Shown: positions 45,176 through 54,476 of the stretch, one piece after another
Layout of the letters: the number at the start of each line of letters is the position of its first letter
Position numbering within the stretch: position 1 is the first letter of the stretch
Assembly (NCBI RefSeq): GCF_008801925.2
Contig: NZ_CP062803.1
Location: 2,480,001-2,544,000, forward strand
Length of the DNA stretch: 64,000 bases
Direction of reading: 5' to 3'
DNA from: Cupriavidus basilensis
GTDB taxonomy: Bacteria; Pseudomonadota; Gammaproteobacteria; Burkholderiales; Burkholderiaceae
Translations under genes and position numbers: made by a program
The notes under the pieces: generated by a model
Told to the model about the DNA's origin: nothing
What the model saw: the letters and a program-made list of their open reading frames with translations, nothing else
The model's database searches: none

Positions 45176-46620
45176 ACAGGCTCCGCCCCGCTGGCCGGCA
45201 CCTGGCTGGCGGGGCGGGCACGCATGGCACTGCCTTTGCCCGTGTGCGCGTCGGGCAGGCGCAGCGTGAAGGTGGTGCGGACACCACGCACGGATTCGCA
45301 TTGGATGCGGCCATCGAAAGCCTCGACCACACGGCGGCAAAAGGCCAGCCCCATGCCGGCGCCGTTGCCGTGAGCCTTGGTGGAGAAGAAGGGATCGAAG
45401 ATCCGTGGGAGGATTTCTGGCGAGATGCCGGGGCCGGTATCGCTGAAGCGAAGCAGCCAGCAGCCGCGCTCTTGCACCACGCCGATCTCGATGCGGCCGT
45501 CGCCGCTCGCGCGCATGGCCTGCAGTGCGTTCTTGAGCAGGTTGAACAGCACGTAGACCAGCAGCGTATCGGAGCCCCGGAAGCACCAGGCCGGGTCAAT
45601 CGGCCCTACCGCCACACGTTCGCGCTCCCCCGCCAGGAAAGGATAGCGTTCGAGAGCGGACACCACGCAGTGCTGCAGGGATTGCGCGGTGAAGCTATGG
45701 CGGTCCAGCCGTTCCAGCGTGACGGAGGCAAGCGCCATGTCGATCACGGTGTGGGTGCCATCGATCTCCCGCTGAATGGAGGCGACCAGGCCGGCTGCCC
45801 GGTCCAGTTGCCCGGGCCGCATGCGGTCCTTGCACAAGCCGTGCGCCACCGCCAGTTGATAGCCAGCCAGCAGATCGGGCCAGGCTCGGCCGATTTCGTC
45901 GGCCTGCAGGCGGATCGTGGTCAAGGGAGTGCGCACCTCGTGCGCCACGGTAGCCGCCAGCGAGAAGGGGTGCATCAAGTCGTAGCGCACGATGGTCACC
46001 GCAAGAATGCCCAGGCTGACGCCGATGAATATTACCCCTGGCGGATAGAAGGCATAACCGTAGTTGGCCGCATAGTCGACTGCTGCCAGCGAGTAGAGGC
46101 ACAGGCTCACCAGGCACAGATCCAGACGCTTGCGCTTCTCGCCCGTGGCGTTGCGGCGCGCGGCCAGCAGCAGCCAGCCGCTGCGGCAGGCAAGCAGCAC
46201 CGTCTGCGCCACATGCAGCGGATGCAACCGCCCGGCCTTGGGGTACTCACCGAAGAAATAGATGTAGACACCGGACACCACCTCACCGCCAGTCAGCACC
46301 ATCACCGCCAGAACCAGGGACAGTCCGTAGGAAAACAGCAGCGGCGGCCGCTCGGTGCGGCACTCGGTGACCTCGGTCACGAAGTGATAGAAACAGGTTG
46401 GCAGAAAGATGATGAACAGATAGCCCACCTTGGCGAGCAGCAGCGCCACATCCGGCTGCTCAGCCTGAAACAGGAAGGCCCAGGTTCCCTGCCAGGCAAA
46501 GGTGGTCACGCACAGCAGAAAGAAGGACGTGGAAATGCGCGTGACGCCCTTGGTGACCAGCACGTACAAGCCGAATCCCAGAAAAATGGCGGATACGAAG
46601 GCTGGCAGGATGGCGTACAT
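45172..46620 (-). CDS. Membrane sensor histidine kinase with 7TM-type input domain
   Basis: A 482-residue kinase. About seven hydrophobic segments fill residues 1-212, like the 7TM-kinase/CqsS-LqsS input module. Next come the H box TVAHEVRTPL (His227), an HATPase domain with LLKNALQAM (N box), SDTGPGISPEI (G1) and GAGMGLAF (G2). No HAMP or receiver domain is seen, and no response-regulator gene lies beside it. Its ligand may be a lipid or small hydrophobic signal. It is a candidate input for the nearby export locus, but it is separated from it by several kilobases. Confidence 0.88.
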   Translation of the reverse strand: MYAILPAFVSAIFLGFGLYVLVTKGVTRISTSFFLLCVTTFAWQGTWAFLFQAEQPDVALLLAKVGYLFIIFLPTCFYHFVTEVTECRTERPPLLFSYGLSLVLAVMVLTGGEVVSGVYIYFFGEYPKAGRLHPLHVAQTVLLACRSGWLLLAARRNATGEKRKRLDLCLVSLCLYSLAAVDYAANYGYAFYPPGVIFIGVSLGILAVTIVRYDLMHPFSLAATVAHEVRTPLTTIRLQADEIGRAWPDLLAGYQLAVAHGLCKDRMRPGQLDRAAGLVASIQREIDGTHTVIDMALASVTLERLDRHSFTAQSLQHCVVSALERYPFLAGERERVAVGPIDPAWCFRGSDTLLVYVLFNLLKNALQAMRASGDGRIEIGVVQERGCWLLRFSDTGPGISPEILPRIFDPFFSTKAHGNGAGMGLAFCRRVVEAFDGRIQCESVRGVRTTFTLRLPDAHTGKGSAMRARPASQVPASGAEPV

Positions 46621-46763
46621 GGGGTTCCGGAGGGGCGGGTCGGCGCGCCCGGACGGGCGTCAGGCTGACCGGCAGCCGCCATTTTAAGTCGCGGCAAGCG
46701 CACCTGTGCAAAGTCCGGCTAATGACAGCCCTGCACGATATTGAAGTGCCGGGGCCTGCCTGG

Positions 46764-46985
46764 CTAGTTCACCTGCCCGGCGTCGATGGTCCGCATGGCC
46801 GAGGCTTCCGCCAGGGCGATCGCGGCTTCCGCCGTGCCGGCCACGCCAGCCTCTTCCTCGAATGAAGGCTGCGGCGCGTCGCCAAAGGCGTCGGAAATGA
46901 TAACCGTCGCCGTATAGCCGCCACCAGCCAGCGCTGCCGCGCGTACCACCACGGCATAGCCGCCGTACTCGAATCGTCGTTCCAT
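46764..46985 (-). CDS. Small protein of unknown function
   Basis: A 73-residue soluble protein starting MERRFEYGGYAVVVRAAAL and ending in an Ala-rich helix (EAAIALAEASAMRTIDAG). The beta-then-helix layout resembles small proteins common in this group. No function can be assigned. Confidence 0.55.
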   Translation of the reverse strand: MERRFEYGGYAVVVRAAALAGGGYTATVIISDAFGDAPQPSFEEEAGVAGTAEAAIALAEASAMRTIDAGQVN

Positions 46986-47092
46986 CGCGCGGCTCCTCGT
47001 CGCTGGGGATGAAGCCATGATAGATGGACACGTCGCCGAGTGGCCAGGAGAAGGCATTGCGCCCGCATCCGGCTTGGCGCGGGTCAAGCACC

Positions 47093-47314
47093 TCAGCCCA
47101 CCTTGAGCGCTGGCGGGAATACGCACCAGCACCCATCGGCATGGCGGAAGAAGAACATCGACAACTGCCCCGACGGGCGGGCCACATCCACTCGGATACA
47201 GCCGCTACGGCAAGCCCGCGAACTGCGCACGCGAGTGATCCGCGCGGGCGCCGCCAAGTTGGAGCCAAGCCATTTGTCGATCAGCCCACGCAGGGATATC
47301 TTGGCGGTTTGCAT
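47093..47314 (-). CDS. Small basic protein of unknown function
   Basis: A 73-residue protein (MQTAKISLRGLIDKWLGSN...) with SCR-type repeats of Arg/Ser/Cys (VRSSRACRSGCIRVDVARP) and an aromatic end (MFFFRHADGCWCVF). It has four Cys. An AAGGAG site precedes the start. It is not one of the double-glycine peptides. Confidence 0.55.
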   Translation of the reverse strand: MQTAKISLRGLIDKWLGSNLAAPARITRVRSSRACRSGCIRVDVARPSGQLSMFFFRHADGCWCVFPPALKVG

Positions 47315-47852
47315 TATCAGTCTCCTTGACTGGCCTCGTTGAAGCGACCCACGTCACGCGCCAGGCGCTAGACGACACGGGCACCGGACATGGCTGCCTC
47401 TGATCTGTTTGCTGGCTGCAGGCATTGCCTGATGGTTGCCACACCATCCGCATCAACCGTGCCACCCGCCGCAGTCCCAAGTAGTTCAAGGGATTGCGGA
47501 GCTTGCAACCGGCCGGGCAGGAGATAAGCGTCTGCGGCCAGCCAACAGCCTGATGCCAATAGTGTTGGCGGCCTGCCATCAAAGCGGTCCTCGAGACCGT
47601 GGAAGCCATGCCGGTGCGGAAGCGACGGCCGTCGCAATGAGCAACCGCGCGACTTCGCGCAAGACGGCTGCCGGGCGGCGAGCCCGAGTCAAATCGGTGG
47701 GCTTCCCCCACCATACCGGTGGAGGATGTTGGCGTTGCGCCAACGCTTACGGCCCCGCCGTGAAGTCCGAGATTGGCCCGGCGTCGCCAAGGAGGAGGGG
47801 AAACACAGAAAATTCAAGCACTTATGGTGCAGCATCGGGCCAGCCACATCAC
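47315..47852. other. Non-coding region upstream of the first export peptide
   Basis: About 540 bases with only weak frames. It leads into the sigma-54-type element at 47853 and may hold activator-binding sites; no clear repeat was identified. Confidence 0.45.
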
Positions 47853-47868
47853 TGGCATGCGCTTTGCT
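47853..47868 (+). promoter_or_regulatory. Sigma-54 promoter of the first export peptide gene
   Basis: TGGCATGCGCTTTGCT: the GG (47854-47855) and GC (47866-47867) are ten bases apart, matching the -24/-12 consensus (TGGCAC-N5-TTGC) at nearly all positions. Transcription would start near 47879, 60 bases before the gene. Confidence 0.75.
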
Positions 47869-47938
47869 CTATAGAAGCATGGCAAGTAGCCACGGACCGC
47901 AACACAGCCCCTACCCATCCCACGCACCGGAGACCATC

Positions 47939-48226
47939 ATGGCGGCGCTCACCATCAAAGACCTCTACACCAACCGCACGCTGGACGGCCAGGCCATGGC
48001 GGCCATCCGGGGCGGCGGCGCGCCCTGGGTATTCGGCTGGATCCAGCCCTATTCCCCGCCCCGGCAAAGTGTTGGGCCCGTCGTCAACTTTTACGAGATC
48101 AACAACAGCTTCTATGCTGATCAGATGGTTAACCAGTTCCAGAACATCGACGTTCGCAATACGGCGCCCGGCGCGAACATCAATGTGCAAGCGGGACAAG
48201 GGGCAAGGAACGACGGCCGGATGTAG
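47939..48226 (+). CDS. Double-glycine leader export peptide A
   Basis: A 95-residue peptide precursor. The leader has IKDLYTNRTLD, then AMAAIRGG with the GG at positions 25-26, the cleavage signal of C39-peptidase exporters. The core has about 69 residues: an aromatic/Pro stretch (APWVFGWIQPYSPP), then the segment INNSFYADQMVNQFQNI shared with peptides B and C, then an Asn/Gly/Gln-rich end. GGAG lies six bases before the ATG. It is preceded by a sigma-54 element and followed by the PP2C gene. No Cys, so lanthionine or disulfide crosslinks are excluded. Confidence 0.85.
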   Translation: MAALTIKDLYTNRTLDGQAMAAIRGGGAPWVFGWIQPYSPPRQSVGPVVNFYEINNSFYADQMVNQFQNIDVRNTAPGANINVQAGQGARNDGRM

Positions 48227-48335
48227 CCCGGTTCGCGCACAGCCCGCACGGTCCGGCCATGCGCCGCCCGCCACGCCAATGCCACCCAGGCACTGGCGTG
48301 GCATTGTGGCGTCCTAGCTCGCCCGAACACCGGAG

Positions 48336-49112
48336 ATGATCGTGACCTGTGCATCGCAATTCCGCTGGACTTCAGCCGCTCGCACCGATGTCGGCCTGGT
48401 ACGGGAGCGCAATGAGGATGCCTGCCTCGCCCAGCCGGAGCGAGGGCTCTGGGTGGTGGCGGATGGCATGGGCGGCCACGCGGTCGGCGACTATGCCAGC
48501 AATCTGGTCGTGGAGACGCTGTCCCGGCTAGCCCTGCCGCACAGCCTCGAAAGCTTGCTCGACGGGGCCCGTATCGCCTTGCAGGAAGTCAATCGCGAAC
48601 TGCTGGAGGAAGCCGCGCGCCGGCAGGTCCGGCGCATTGGCAGCACGGTGGTGGTGCTGATGGCGTGCGAACGCTTCTGTGGCTGCCTGTGGGCAGGCGA
48701 CAGCCGCATCTACCTGTACCGGGACGCGCACCTGACCCAGTTGACCCGGGACCACAGCCGCGTGGAAGAACTCAAGGCGCGCGGCCTGATCACCGCGGAA
48801 GAAGCCGTGCATCACCCTGCGCACAACACCATCACCCGCGCGGTCGGCGCGAATACGGCACTGGAACTGGACCAGACCTGGGTGGAAGTCGCGGACGCCG
48901 ATATGTTCCTGCTCTGCAGCGACGGCCTGAGCAATGAACTGCGGGACCCGGAGATCGCCAGCGTGCTGGCCTGCGGCGATTGCGAACTGGCGGCGCAGGC
49001 GCTGGTGACCGCGGCGCTGGGCCGCGGCGGCCACGACAACATTTCGGCGGTGGTGGCGCGCGCGGAGGATCTCTACGCCTCGGACAAGACCATGGTGAAT
49101 CCAGCGCTGTAG
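48336..49112 (+). CDS. PP2C-type Ser/Thr protein phosphatase
   Basis: A 258-residue metal-dependent phosphatase with all family motifs: TDVGLVRERNEDA, VVADGMGGHAVGD, GSTVVVLM, WAGDSRIYLYR, LLCSDGLSNEL and GGHDNISAVV. All metal-binding Asp residues are present, so it should be active in the cytoplasm. GTG at 48342 with GGAG six bases upstream may be the true start (two codons shorter). It lies 110 bases after peptide A on the same strand and probably acts on the phospho-threonine ligands of the FHA protein of this locus. Confidence 0.92.
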   Translation: MIVTCASQFRWTSAARTDVGLVRERNEDACLAQPERGLWVVADGMGGHAVGDYASNLVVETLSRLALPHSLESLLDGARIALQEVNRELLEEAARRQVRRIGSTVVVLMACERFCGCLWAGDSRIYLYRDAHLTQLTRDHSRVEELKARGLITAEEAVHHPAHNTITRAVGANTALELDQTWVEVADADMFLLCSDGLSNELRDPEIASVLACGDCELAAQALVTAALGRGGHDNISAVVARAEDLYASDKTMVNPAL

Positions 49113-49141
49113 CGCTGGCAGCGCGGCTCACCGCCCCCCTC

Positions 49142-50449
49142 CTACCGCGCCTTGCCGCCCTGCGCCGCGCCCGGGTTGCGAAAATCCTTGGAATGGATGC
49201 CGTGTTTCTTCAGCAGCATCTGCAGGTGCGAGCGATTCATGTCGAAGCGCCTGGCCAGCTCCGCCACCGTGCCGCCGACCTCCTGCAATCCCCGCTCGAG
49301 AAAAGCGCGTTCAGCTTCATCGCTGGCGGCGCGCTTGGCTTCGCTGAGCGAAGTGGCCGTGGACGCATCCACCACCAGCGGTGCCACGGCGCCGCCGGCT
49401 ACTGGCGCCGCAGCCGATGACTTAGGCCGCAGGTCCTGCGGAAGATGCTCGAGATCAGCCGTGTCGCCGGCGAGGCAGGAGGTCCGGTACATCAGGTTGC
49501 GCAACTCGCGGATGTTGCCCGGATAGGCGTAATTCATCAGGAAGTCGCGCAGGCGCGGGGTCAGCTTGATGGGCCGGCGCTTTAGCGCGCCGGCAGCCTC
49601 GTCGCCGAAATAAGCCACCAGCAAGGCGATTTCGTCGCGCCGCTCGCGCAGCGGCGGCAGGGTGACGTGGATCACACTGAGGCGGTAGAACAGGTCTTCG
49701 CGAAACTTGCCTTCCTCGCTCAGGCGCCGCAAGTCCCGGTTGGTGGCTGCGACGATGCGCGTGTCGACTGAAATCGTCTCGTCGGAGCCGACCCGCTGGA
49801 TCTCGTGCGACTCCAGCACGCGCAGCAGCTTGACCTGCCCGGTGAGAGGCAATTCGCCAATCTCATCGAGGAAGATGGTGCCGGTGTGCGCGCTCTCGAA
49901 CTTGCCGCGGCGATCGTTGGCGGCGCCCGTGAAGGCGCCCTTCTTGTGGCCGAACAACTCCGACTCCAGCAGGTTCTCAGGGATGGCCCCGCAGTTCACC
50001 GAGATATAGGGCTTGTCCGTCCTGGAGCCATTGGCATGGATCACCTTGGCCATCAGCTCCTTGCCCGTGCCGCTCTCGCCATCGATCAGCACCGGCAGAT
50101 CGGTGGGCGCGGCCTTCTCGGCGATCTCCAGCGCCTCCAGCAGCTTGGGGTTGTCGCCGAAGGTGCCCTCAAAGATAAAGCTGCGTTCGAGCAACGCCTG
50201 GCGGCGCTCGCGCGGCGCCAGGTCGGCCGGCACAGGTTCCGCCACGGCCGCCTGCACAAAGCGCTCCTTGTGCGATAGCTGCATCACCTCGTCGCGCAGC
50301 GTGGTGGCCTGCTTGAGCAGCTTCTCGATCTCCGTGCGCTCCAGCTTGGAGGCCCAGCGCAACGTGGAGCGCAGGATCTCGATCTTCTCGATCAGCCCGG
50401 CGTAGGAGATGGCCGACCCGACGGAGCCACCCTGGTTGAACAGCTTCAT
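49142..50449 (-). CDS. Sigma-54-dependent transcriptional activator without receiver domain
   Basis: A 435-residue bacterial enhancer-binding protein. An N-terminal ~90-residue helical region (no receiver, GAF or PAS domain seen) is followed by the AAA+ domain with Walker A GESGTGKE (124-131), the sigma-54 contact loop GAFTGA (171-176) and TIFLDEIGEL, then a Fis-type helix-turn-helix (GTVAELARRFDMNRSHLQMLLKK). ATG 50449 has GGGGGAG seven bases upstream; ATG 50464 is also possible. It is the last gene of the exporter cluster and is the obvious activator for the sigma-54 elements before the peptide genes. Confidence 0.93.
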   Translation of the reverse strand: MKLFNQGGSVGSAISYAGLIEKIEILRSTLRWASKLERTEIEKLLKQATTLRDEVMQLSHKERFVQAAVAEPVPADLAPRERRQALLERSFIFEGTFGDNPKLLEALEIAEKAAPTDLPVLIDGESGTGKELMAKVIHANGSRTDKPYISVNCGAIPENLLESELFGHKKGAFTGAANDRRGKFESAHTGTIFLDEIGELPLTGQVKLLRVLESHEIQRVGSDETISVDTRIVAATNRDLRRLSEEGKFREDLFYRLSVIHVTLPPLRERRDEIALLVAYFGDEAAGALKRRPIKLTPRLRDFLMNYAYPGNIRELRNLMYRTSCLAGDTADLEHLPQDLRPKSSAAAPVAGGAVAPLVVDASTATSLSEAKRAASDEAERAFLERGLQEVGGTVAELARRFDMNRSHLQMLLKKHGIHSKDFRNPGAAQGGKAR

Positions 50450-50534
50450 GTCGCGCTCCCCCATGCGTCGCGATACGGCAGAGATGCCAGAAGCGCCATT
50501 GCTGCCCGGCGGCGCCGGGGCCGTGCGAAAGCGC

Positions 50535-53500
50535 TCACTCCGAGCTCAGTTGCTTCTGCACCAGCTGGTAGTACATGCCCTTGCGCTCCAGCAGTTCCTC
50601 ATGCCGCCCTTGCTCGACGATGGCCCCTTCGTACAGCACCAGGATCTTGTCCGCGCGCATGATGGTGCTCAGGCGGTGCGCGATGATCACGGCCGTGCGG
50701 CCCTGCAGGATCTCCTGCATGTTGCCAAGGATATTGCTCTCCGATTGCGTGTCCAGCGCAGAGGTTGCCTCGTCGAAGACCAGCAAGCGCGGATCGTGAT
50801 AAAGCGCGCGGGCAATGCACAGGCGCTGGATCTGGCCGCCGGACAAACCCACGCCGCGCTCGCCCACCACCTGCTCGTAACCCAGCGGCAGCTTGCTGAT
50901 GAACGCGTGGGCATCGGCCATCTTGGCGACTTCCTCGATATGGCGGCGATCAGGGCTGTCGTCGCCGCAGGCGATGTTCTCGGCGATGGTGCCCGAGAAC
51001 AGCAGGTTGCTCTGCATCACGTAGCCGATCTGCGCGCGGTAATACTCTTTGTCGATCACGCCGAGATCGTAGCCGTCCACGGTGATCTTGCCTTCCGTGG
51101 GCACGTAGAACCCCACCAGCATCTTGGCCAGCGTGGTCTTGCCCGATCCGCTGCGCCCCACGATGGCCAGCAACTCGCCGGGCTTGATGCTGAAGCTGAT
51201 GTTCTCCAGCACGTAGGGCGTCTCGGCGCCGCCGTAGCGGAAATAGACGCCTTCCAGGTTGATCTCGCCTTGCAGGTCCGGCAGCATCACGCGCGATGCC
51301 AGATCCTGCGGCTTTTGCTCCGGATCGAGGTCCAGCACGTCGCCCAGGCGCTCCATCGCCACGCCGGCATCGTTGAGCTGGCCCCACAATGCCACCAGCC
51401 CCATCAACGGCGCCAGCACGCTGCCCATGAAGGCGTTGAACGCAATGAGCTGGCCAACGGTCAGCTCGCGCTGCAGCACCAGGTTGGCACCCACCCATAG
51501 CACCGCGATGGTGGTCGCGGCATTGAGCAACTGGCTGGCCAGCCCAACGAGGATATGGAACGCCTGCGCCCTGTACTGGACCTCCAGCGCCTTGGCGTAC
51601 TTCTTCTCCCACTTCAGGCGCACCGGTCGCTCGATTCCCATGCCCTTGACCGTCTCCACCCCGCCCAGCGCCTCCATCAGGTAGGAGCGCGCATCGGTCG
51701 TGGTGGTGAACACCTCGCGTGCGAAAGCCTTGACCTTTGGCGTTGCCACGATCGTCAGGATCGCGATCGGGATCACGAAGGCGATCAGCACCAGCGTCAT
51801 CTTGACGTTGTAGAGAAACATGATGGTGAAGTAGATAAACACCATCAGCAGGTTCAGCGCCGTCGTGACCGTGGACTCGGTCAGGAAAGCGCGGATGGTC
51901 TGGTTCTCCTGGAAGCGGGCGAAGATGTCGCCCGTCTTGCGCTTGGCAAAGAAGGAAAATGGCAACGACAAGGTGTGCTTGAAGAAGTGCGACATCATGG
52001 CGAAGTCCATATTGCGCACCATGAAATTGGCGAGATACGCCCGCACCGAACTCATCAGTTGCGAAAACACGCTGGAAACGATCAACCCAAGTATCAGCAG
52101 GTTCAGCAGGCCCATGTTCTGGTGCACAACCACCCCGTCAAGGATGTTCTGGATGATCAGGGGCGGCACCACGCCCAGCACCTGGATCACGAAGGTCGCC
52201 ATGAACAAGTGCGCAAGGATCCGTTTGTACGGCGCCAGGTAGCCGATGAAGCGCAGCCAGGGCGAGCGCGCCACCGCCAGTTGCGCCATGCTTTCGCCGG
52301 AGGTGAAAAGCAGGCAGGTGCCGCTCCACCCGCGCTCGAATTCCTCCACGCCCATCTTGCGAAAGCCGAGGGCCGGGTCGGCCACCCACACCCAGCGCTT
52401 CGATACGCCGTAGACCACCACGTAGTGGTAGCCCTCCCAGTGCACGATGAACGGCAGCTCGAAACCCAGCAAGGAATCATGTGTGCACTGCACGCCGCGC
52501 GTGGTAAAGCCGAGCGACTCGCCTGCGCGGGCCAGGCTGTCCAGCGTGGCGCCCTGCGTGGTCACGTTGGCCAGCTCGCGCAGCTTGCCGAGCGTCATGG
52601 GGATGCCGTGATGGCGGCAGATCATCGCCAGGCAGGCAGCGCCGCAATCCATCTCCTCGGCTTGCTCGACCAGGGCGAAGCGGCGGATAACGCGTTCGCC
52701 GAACTCCGGCTTCGAGCGCAGGTCGAGCATCACCGGATGCTTGCGCCGCTCAGCCATCTTCTTCTGCCGGTGCAGCTCCCGGTCGATAAAGCGGATGCGT
52801 TCTTCCAGCACCTCGCGCAGCTTTGGATTGCGCTCCAGGATCAGCTGCACGGTCTTTTCCGGAATCACCAGCAGCCGCGCATCCGTGCCGGCGATGGCCG
52901 ACGCAATCTGCTCCTGGCGCATCACGCACGCGCGCTCGCCAAAGATGTCGCCCTGGCGCAAGGTCGCCAATGGATACTCGACACCCTCCTCGGTCCGCAC
53001 GATGCGCACTTCGCCCTGGCGCACCACGTACAGGCGGCGATCCTCCCGCGCATCCTGCTTCAGGATTTCCTTGCCGGCGGACACGCGCTTCACCCCCACG
53101 CTGCGCACGGCCTCCTCCAGCTCACTCTTGTCGAGCTTGCCGCGCAGGTCGAACAAGCGGGCGACAAAGCCGCCGGCCGAACTGATCGCCACATAGCTGG
53201 CGACAAAAGCCATCGCCGCCGGATTTTGCGCAATCATGGGCTCGGTCACGCTGCGCGGAATAAAGAGCAGCTCGGTCTTGGCGGACGAGCGCACCGAGGA
53301 TTCATGCCGGTACTCGCGCAGCATGGCAATGTCGGCAAACACCTCGCGCGCCTTGCGCACGCCAAGGCTGACTTCCTTGCCATTGTCTTCGTTGAAGATG
53401 CGCACGGACCCCGACTTGATGATGAAGAGCCCGTCTGCCGCCTCGCCCGCATTGCAGATGGTCTCGCCAAAGCCGTACGAAAGCACCTGCGCATGCTCCG

Positions 53501-53594
53501 CCAGCCGCTCCATTTCCTCGCGCGAGAACGGCGAGAGTATTTCCACGCCAGCCAGGAAATCGGCGAGCGGATGCAGTTCGGGGCTGGCTTCCAT
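50535..53594 (-). CDS. Peptidase-containing ABC exporter (C39 PCAT) with two cNMP-binding-like domains
   Basis: A 1,019-residue protein that should remove GG leaders and export the peptides. Domains: two cyclic-nucleotide-binding-like domains (about 10-135 and 155-265), C39 peptidase (about 300-430) with intact Gln311, Cys317 (EMDCGAAC), His390 (WEGYHYVVV) and Asp406 (VADPALGF), the membrane domain (about 445-740), and the ATPase with Walker A GRSGSGKT (813-820), signature LSGGQIQR (917-924) and Walker B LLVFDE. The phosphate-binding Arg of classic cAMP pockets is not evident in either cNMP-like domain, so they may be structural. The layout recalls cyanobacterial HetC-like and NHLM-type exporters. 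Confidence 0.95.
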   Translation of the reverse strand: MEASPELHPLADFLAGVEILSPFSREEMERLAEHAQVLSYGFGETICNAGEAADGLFIIKSGSVRIFNEDNGKEVSLGVRKAREVFADIAMLREYRHESSVRSSAKTELLFIPRSVTEPMIAQNPAAMAFVASYVAISSAGGFVARLFDLRGKLDKSELEEAVRSVGVKRVSAGKEILKQDAREDRRLYVVRQGEVRIVRTEEGVEYPLATLRQGDIFGERACVMRQEQIASAIAGTDARLLVIPEKTVQLILERNPKLREVLEERIRFIDRELHRQKKMAERRKHPVMLDLRSKPEFGERVIRRFALVEQAEEMDCGAACLAMICRHHGIPMTLGKLRELANVTTQGATLDSLARAGESLGFTTRGVQCTHDSLLGFELPFIVHWEGYHYVVVYGVSKRWVWVADPALGFRKMGVEEFERGWSGTCLLFTSGESMAQLAVARSPWLRFIGYLAPYKRILAHLFMATFVIQVLGVVPPLIIQNILDGVVVHQNMGLLNLLILGLIVSSVFSQLMSSVRAYLANFMVRNMDFAMMSHFFKHTLSLPFSFFAKRKTGDIFARFQENQTIRAFLTESTVTTALNLLMVFIYFTIMFLYNVKMTLVLIAFVIPIAILTIVATPKVKAFAREVFTTTTDARSYLMEALGGVETVKGMGIERPVRLKWEKKYAKALEVQYRAQAFHILVGLASQLLNAATTIAVLWVGANLVLQRELTVGQLIAFNAFMGSVLAPLMGLVALWGQLNDAGVAMERLGDVLDLDPEQKPQDLASRVMLPDLQGEINLEGVYFRYGGAETPYVLENISFSIKPGELLAIVGRSGSGKTTLAKMLVGFYVPTEGKITVDGYDLGVIDKEYYRAQIGYVMQSNLLFSGTIAENIACGDDSPDRRHIEEVAKMADAHAFISKLPLGYEQVVGERGVGLSGGQIQRLCIARALYHDPRLLVFDEATSALDTQSESNILGNMQEILQGRTAVIIAHRLSTIMRADKILVLYEGAIVEQGRHEELLERKGMYYQLVQKQLSSE

Positions 53595-53614
53595 ATGCGT
53601 CTGGGCCCTCGCGG

Positions 53615-54367
53615 CTAACGCGCTTCGATGACGTGTTCCTGCGCCCTGGCCATCAGCCAGTCTTCACGCAGGAGCCGGCGCACCTCCGCCGCCACCTCGG
53701 CATCGAGCATGGCAGGATGCTTGGCGCTCACCATGAAGATCTCGAAGAAGGAGCGGTCTTGTGACGGAAACGGACCGAGCAGGTCGCCAGGGGCGGCGTT
53801 GAACACCTTGGCTTCGATATCCGTCTTCAGCGAGCCGCGCAGAACCTTGCCGATCGCGCCGCCCTGCTCCTTCGTGTCCGCGATGGAGTGCTCGCGCGCC
53901 ATCTCGGCAAAGCTGTCGGGATCGTCGCGCAGATAGGAGATCAGCTCTTTTGCCTTGCCCTCGGCGTCCACCACGATATGGCTCACCTCGATGCTGTCGA
54001 ACTTCGGCGAGTGCAGCTTGAAGTAGGCCTCGACCGCCTTGTCGCTGGCCACCTCGGCAAGCATCTTTTCCTGGTAGAGGCTATCGGTCACGAACGCCTC
54101 GAACTCGTCCAGGCTCACACCGAGCACATCGAGGTAATGGTTCATCTCCGTCGCGCGGTGCAAGCCCTGCACGCGCCGGAACTGATCGGCGCGTTCCTGG
54201 ATCTCCTGCGGAGACACGGTGATGCCCTGCTTCTTCGCCGCGTGCACCGTGAGCTTGTCCCTGACGATCTGCTCGATCAGCCCTTCGAATTGGCCCGTGA
54301 GCTTCAGGACCCGGATGAATTCCTCGACCCCGATGACTTCATCGTCGACCCGCACAATCGCTGTCAT
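53615..54367 (-). CDS. Parvulin-type peptidyl-prolyl isomerase without signal peptide
   Basis: A 250-residue SurA/PpiC-like protein. An N-terminal helical chaperone part (IEQIVRDKLTVHAAKKQGI, EIQERADQFRRVQGL) is followed by a parvulin domain (VSHIVVDAEGKAKEL, DSFAEMAREHSIADTKEQGG, PGDLLGPF). Relatives in the periplasm have signal peptides; this one starts MTAIVRVDDEV directly, after AGGAGCTGA. It probably works in the cytoplasm, keeping peptide precursors export-ready. A PpiC-HlyD-PCAT set is also known in cyanobacterial bacteriocin clusters. Confidence 0.88.
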   Translation of the reverse strand: MTAIVRVDDEVIGVEEFIRVLKLTGQFEGLIEQIVRDKLTVHAAKKQGITVSPQEIQERADQFRRVQGLHRATEMNHYLDVLGVSLDEFEAFVTDSLYQEKMLAEVASDKAVEAYFKLHSPKFDSIEVSHIVVDAEGKAKELISYLRDDPDSFAEMAREHSIADTKEQGGAIGKVLRGSLKTDIEAKVFNAAPGDLLGPFPSQDRSFFEIFMVSAKHPAMLDAEVAAEVRRLLREDWLMARAQEHVIEAR

Positions 54368-54476
54368 CTCGTCAGCTCCTTGATGGTTTCCCATTCGCCA
54401 GAATCCGCCCGCACGCGAGTGCGGGCCGCCGATGCGTCTCCAACCACCTTCCGGGCGTTGCCGCCACCCGCTGGCT

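Noticed and set aside
47093..47314. The small protein at 47093 as a fourth export peptide
   Set aside because: It lacks the IKDL...RGG leader and the core pattern and has four Cys, unlike peptides A-C.
51555..53618. A 687-codon plus-strand frame antisense to the ABC exporter
   Set aside because: Shadow frame with composition typical of antisense high-G+C sequence.
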